This document shows, piece after piece, positions 5,660-6,122 of a DNA stretch of 6,122 bases (positions are counted from its first letter, which is position 1; the number at the start of each line of letters is the position of its first letter). The DNA is taken from assembly GCA_964405325.1 (NCBI GenBank), contig CAYONM010000222.1, forward strand, positions 1 to 6,122. Reading direction: 5' to 3'. Below the pieces are notes generated by a model, which was not told the origin of the DNA, searched no databases, and was given only the letters and a program-made list of their open reading frames with translations. The translations under genes and the position numbers were made by a program. The stretch comes from CAYONM01 sp964405325. GTDB taxonomy: Bacteria; Planctomycetota; UBA11346.

Positions 5660-6122
5660 TCAATACCATCCCCAGCGCTGCACTGCGGCCATGATCAATC
5701 GCAAACCATGCAGGCGCGAACCGTTGTTGACCGAACCAGCGGTGGCATAACGCAGGCCACGTGTTGCACCAACCGCCTGTTTATCGCGCAGGAATTCCGC
5801 CACCATGCCAACGCGATCATCGCGGGAATAGGTAAAGGGCGCCAATTGGCCCTGAATCACCGTCCGCGGCATGTGCTCGCGAATCAGCTCGCAGCCGAAA
5901 TTCGCCTCGTGCAGATGAAAGCGGGCGAGGATCGGCACCAGATGCTCCATGGCGCTGTCGCTGTGCTGGAAACGCCAGTCAGCCGGATCCGGAGCGCAAT
6001 GCTCGAACATTCCCTGCACAATCGGCGCAGCAAAATAATCGTACTGCTCTGGAGTCAATAAATAGGACACCTCTATAAACTCAGGTCGAGCCAGGCGCAG
6101 ACGATTTTTGGTCCTGCCAAGG
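5660..6122 (-). CDS. Unidentified protein, 5'-truncated by the window edge
   Basis: The minus strand is open from the window edge to TGA at 5662-5660, giving at least 153 residues. A GTG at 6070-6068 could start a 136-residue protein, but no Shine-Dalgarno stands at the right distance before it. The frame continues upstream with ordinary codons (reading TKNRLRLARPEFIE) and no stop to the end of the window, so the true start probably lies outside. The visible part is soluble-looking: there is no membrane segment, it has many Arg, His and aromatic residues, and it ends RLIMAAVQRWGWY. Recognisable stretches include YLLTPEQYDYF, DWRFQHSDSAMEHLVPILARFHLHEANFG and AGSVNNGSRLHGLRL. I do not recognise a family and assign no function. 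Its stop codon abuts that of the sigma gene with no gap. Confidence 0.6.
   Translation of the reverse strand, partial: LGRTKNRLRLARPEFIEVSYLLTPEQYDYFAAPIVQGMFEHCAPDPADWRFQHSDSAMEHLVPILARFHLHEANFGCELIREHMPRTVIQGQLAPFTYSRDDRVGMVAEFLRDKQAVGATRGLRYATAGSVNNGSRLHGLRLIMAAVQRWGWY

Noticed and set aside
5657..5699. Direct repeat TGATCAAT (5657-5664 and 5692-5699)
   Set aside because: Eight bases only, at the ends of two convergent genes; expected by chance and with no flanking mobile-element features.

Overview
This is a GC-rich bacterial window with five intact genes, one gene running off the right edge, and one broken-looking gene at the left. I see no rRNA, tRNA, CRISPR array, insertion sequence or phage module. 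Host assignment is weak. A Ser/Thr-kinase-like protein with an N-terminal membrane region, an ECF sigma factor without a visible anti-sigma gene, and an orphan peptide-binding protein would suit a Planctomycetes/Verrucomicrobia/Lentisphaerae-type bacterium, but a proteobacterium is not excluded.

Left part (1-2443, + strand): a decayed-looking stretch comes first. A possible antisense membrane-protein fragment (54-293) overlaps the start of a 224-residue ORF (166-840). That ORF joins the N-terminal membrane region of a Ser/Thr kinase to the last helices of a kinase C-lobe, with the catalytic core missing. Its stop codon overlaps the start of cobU (840-1388), which overlaps the start of cobT (1385-2443) by an ATGA. 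CobU and CobT build the lower (nucleotide-loop) part of vitamin B12: CobU activates adenosylcobinamide to its GDP form, and CobT makes alpha-ribazole phosphate from dimethylbenzimidazole. CobS, which joins the two products, is not in the window, and no cobalamin riboswitch is visible.

Middle (2444-5057): a 222-bp convergent intergenic region with two hairpins separates cobT from a minus-strand pair. That pair is a HAD-family hydrolase (4293-5057) followed 22 bp later by an OppA-like peptide/solute-binding protein (2666-4270), probably one transcript. The HAD gene contains a perfect codon-aligned 15-bp inverted repeat with a 3-nt loop, the most unexpected structural signal in the window.

Right part (5058-6122): the HAD gene is divergent, across 50 bp, from an ECF sigma factor (5108-5659). 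The sigma gene ends exactly where an unidentified minus-strand gene ends (stop at 5660-5662). That last gene stays open to the window edge, so it is 5'-truncated here. Overall this is mostly ordinary metabolic and regulatory content. The points deserving a second look are the kinase remnant, the HAD hairpin and the unidentified edge gene. I found no convincing sign of an undescribed multi-gene system.
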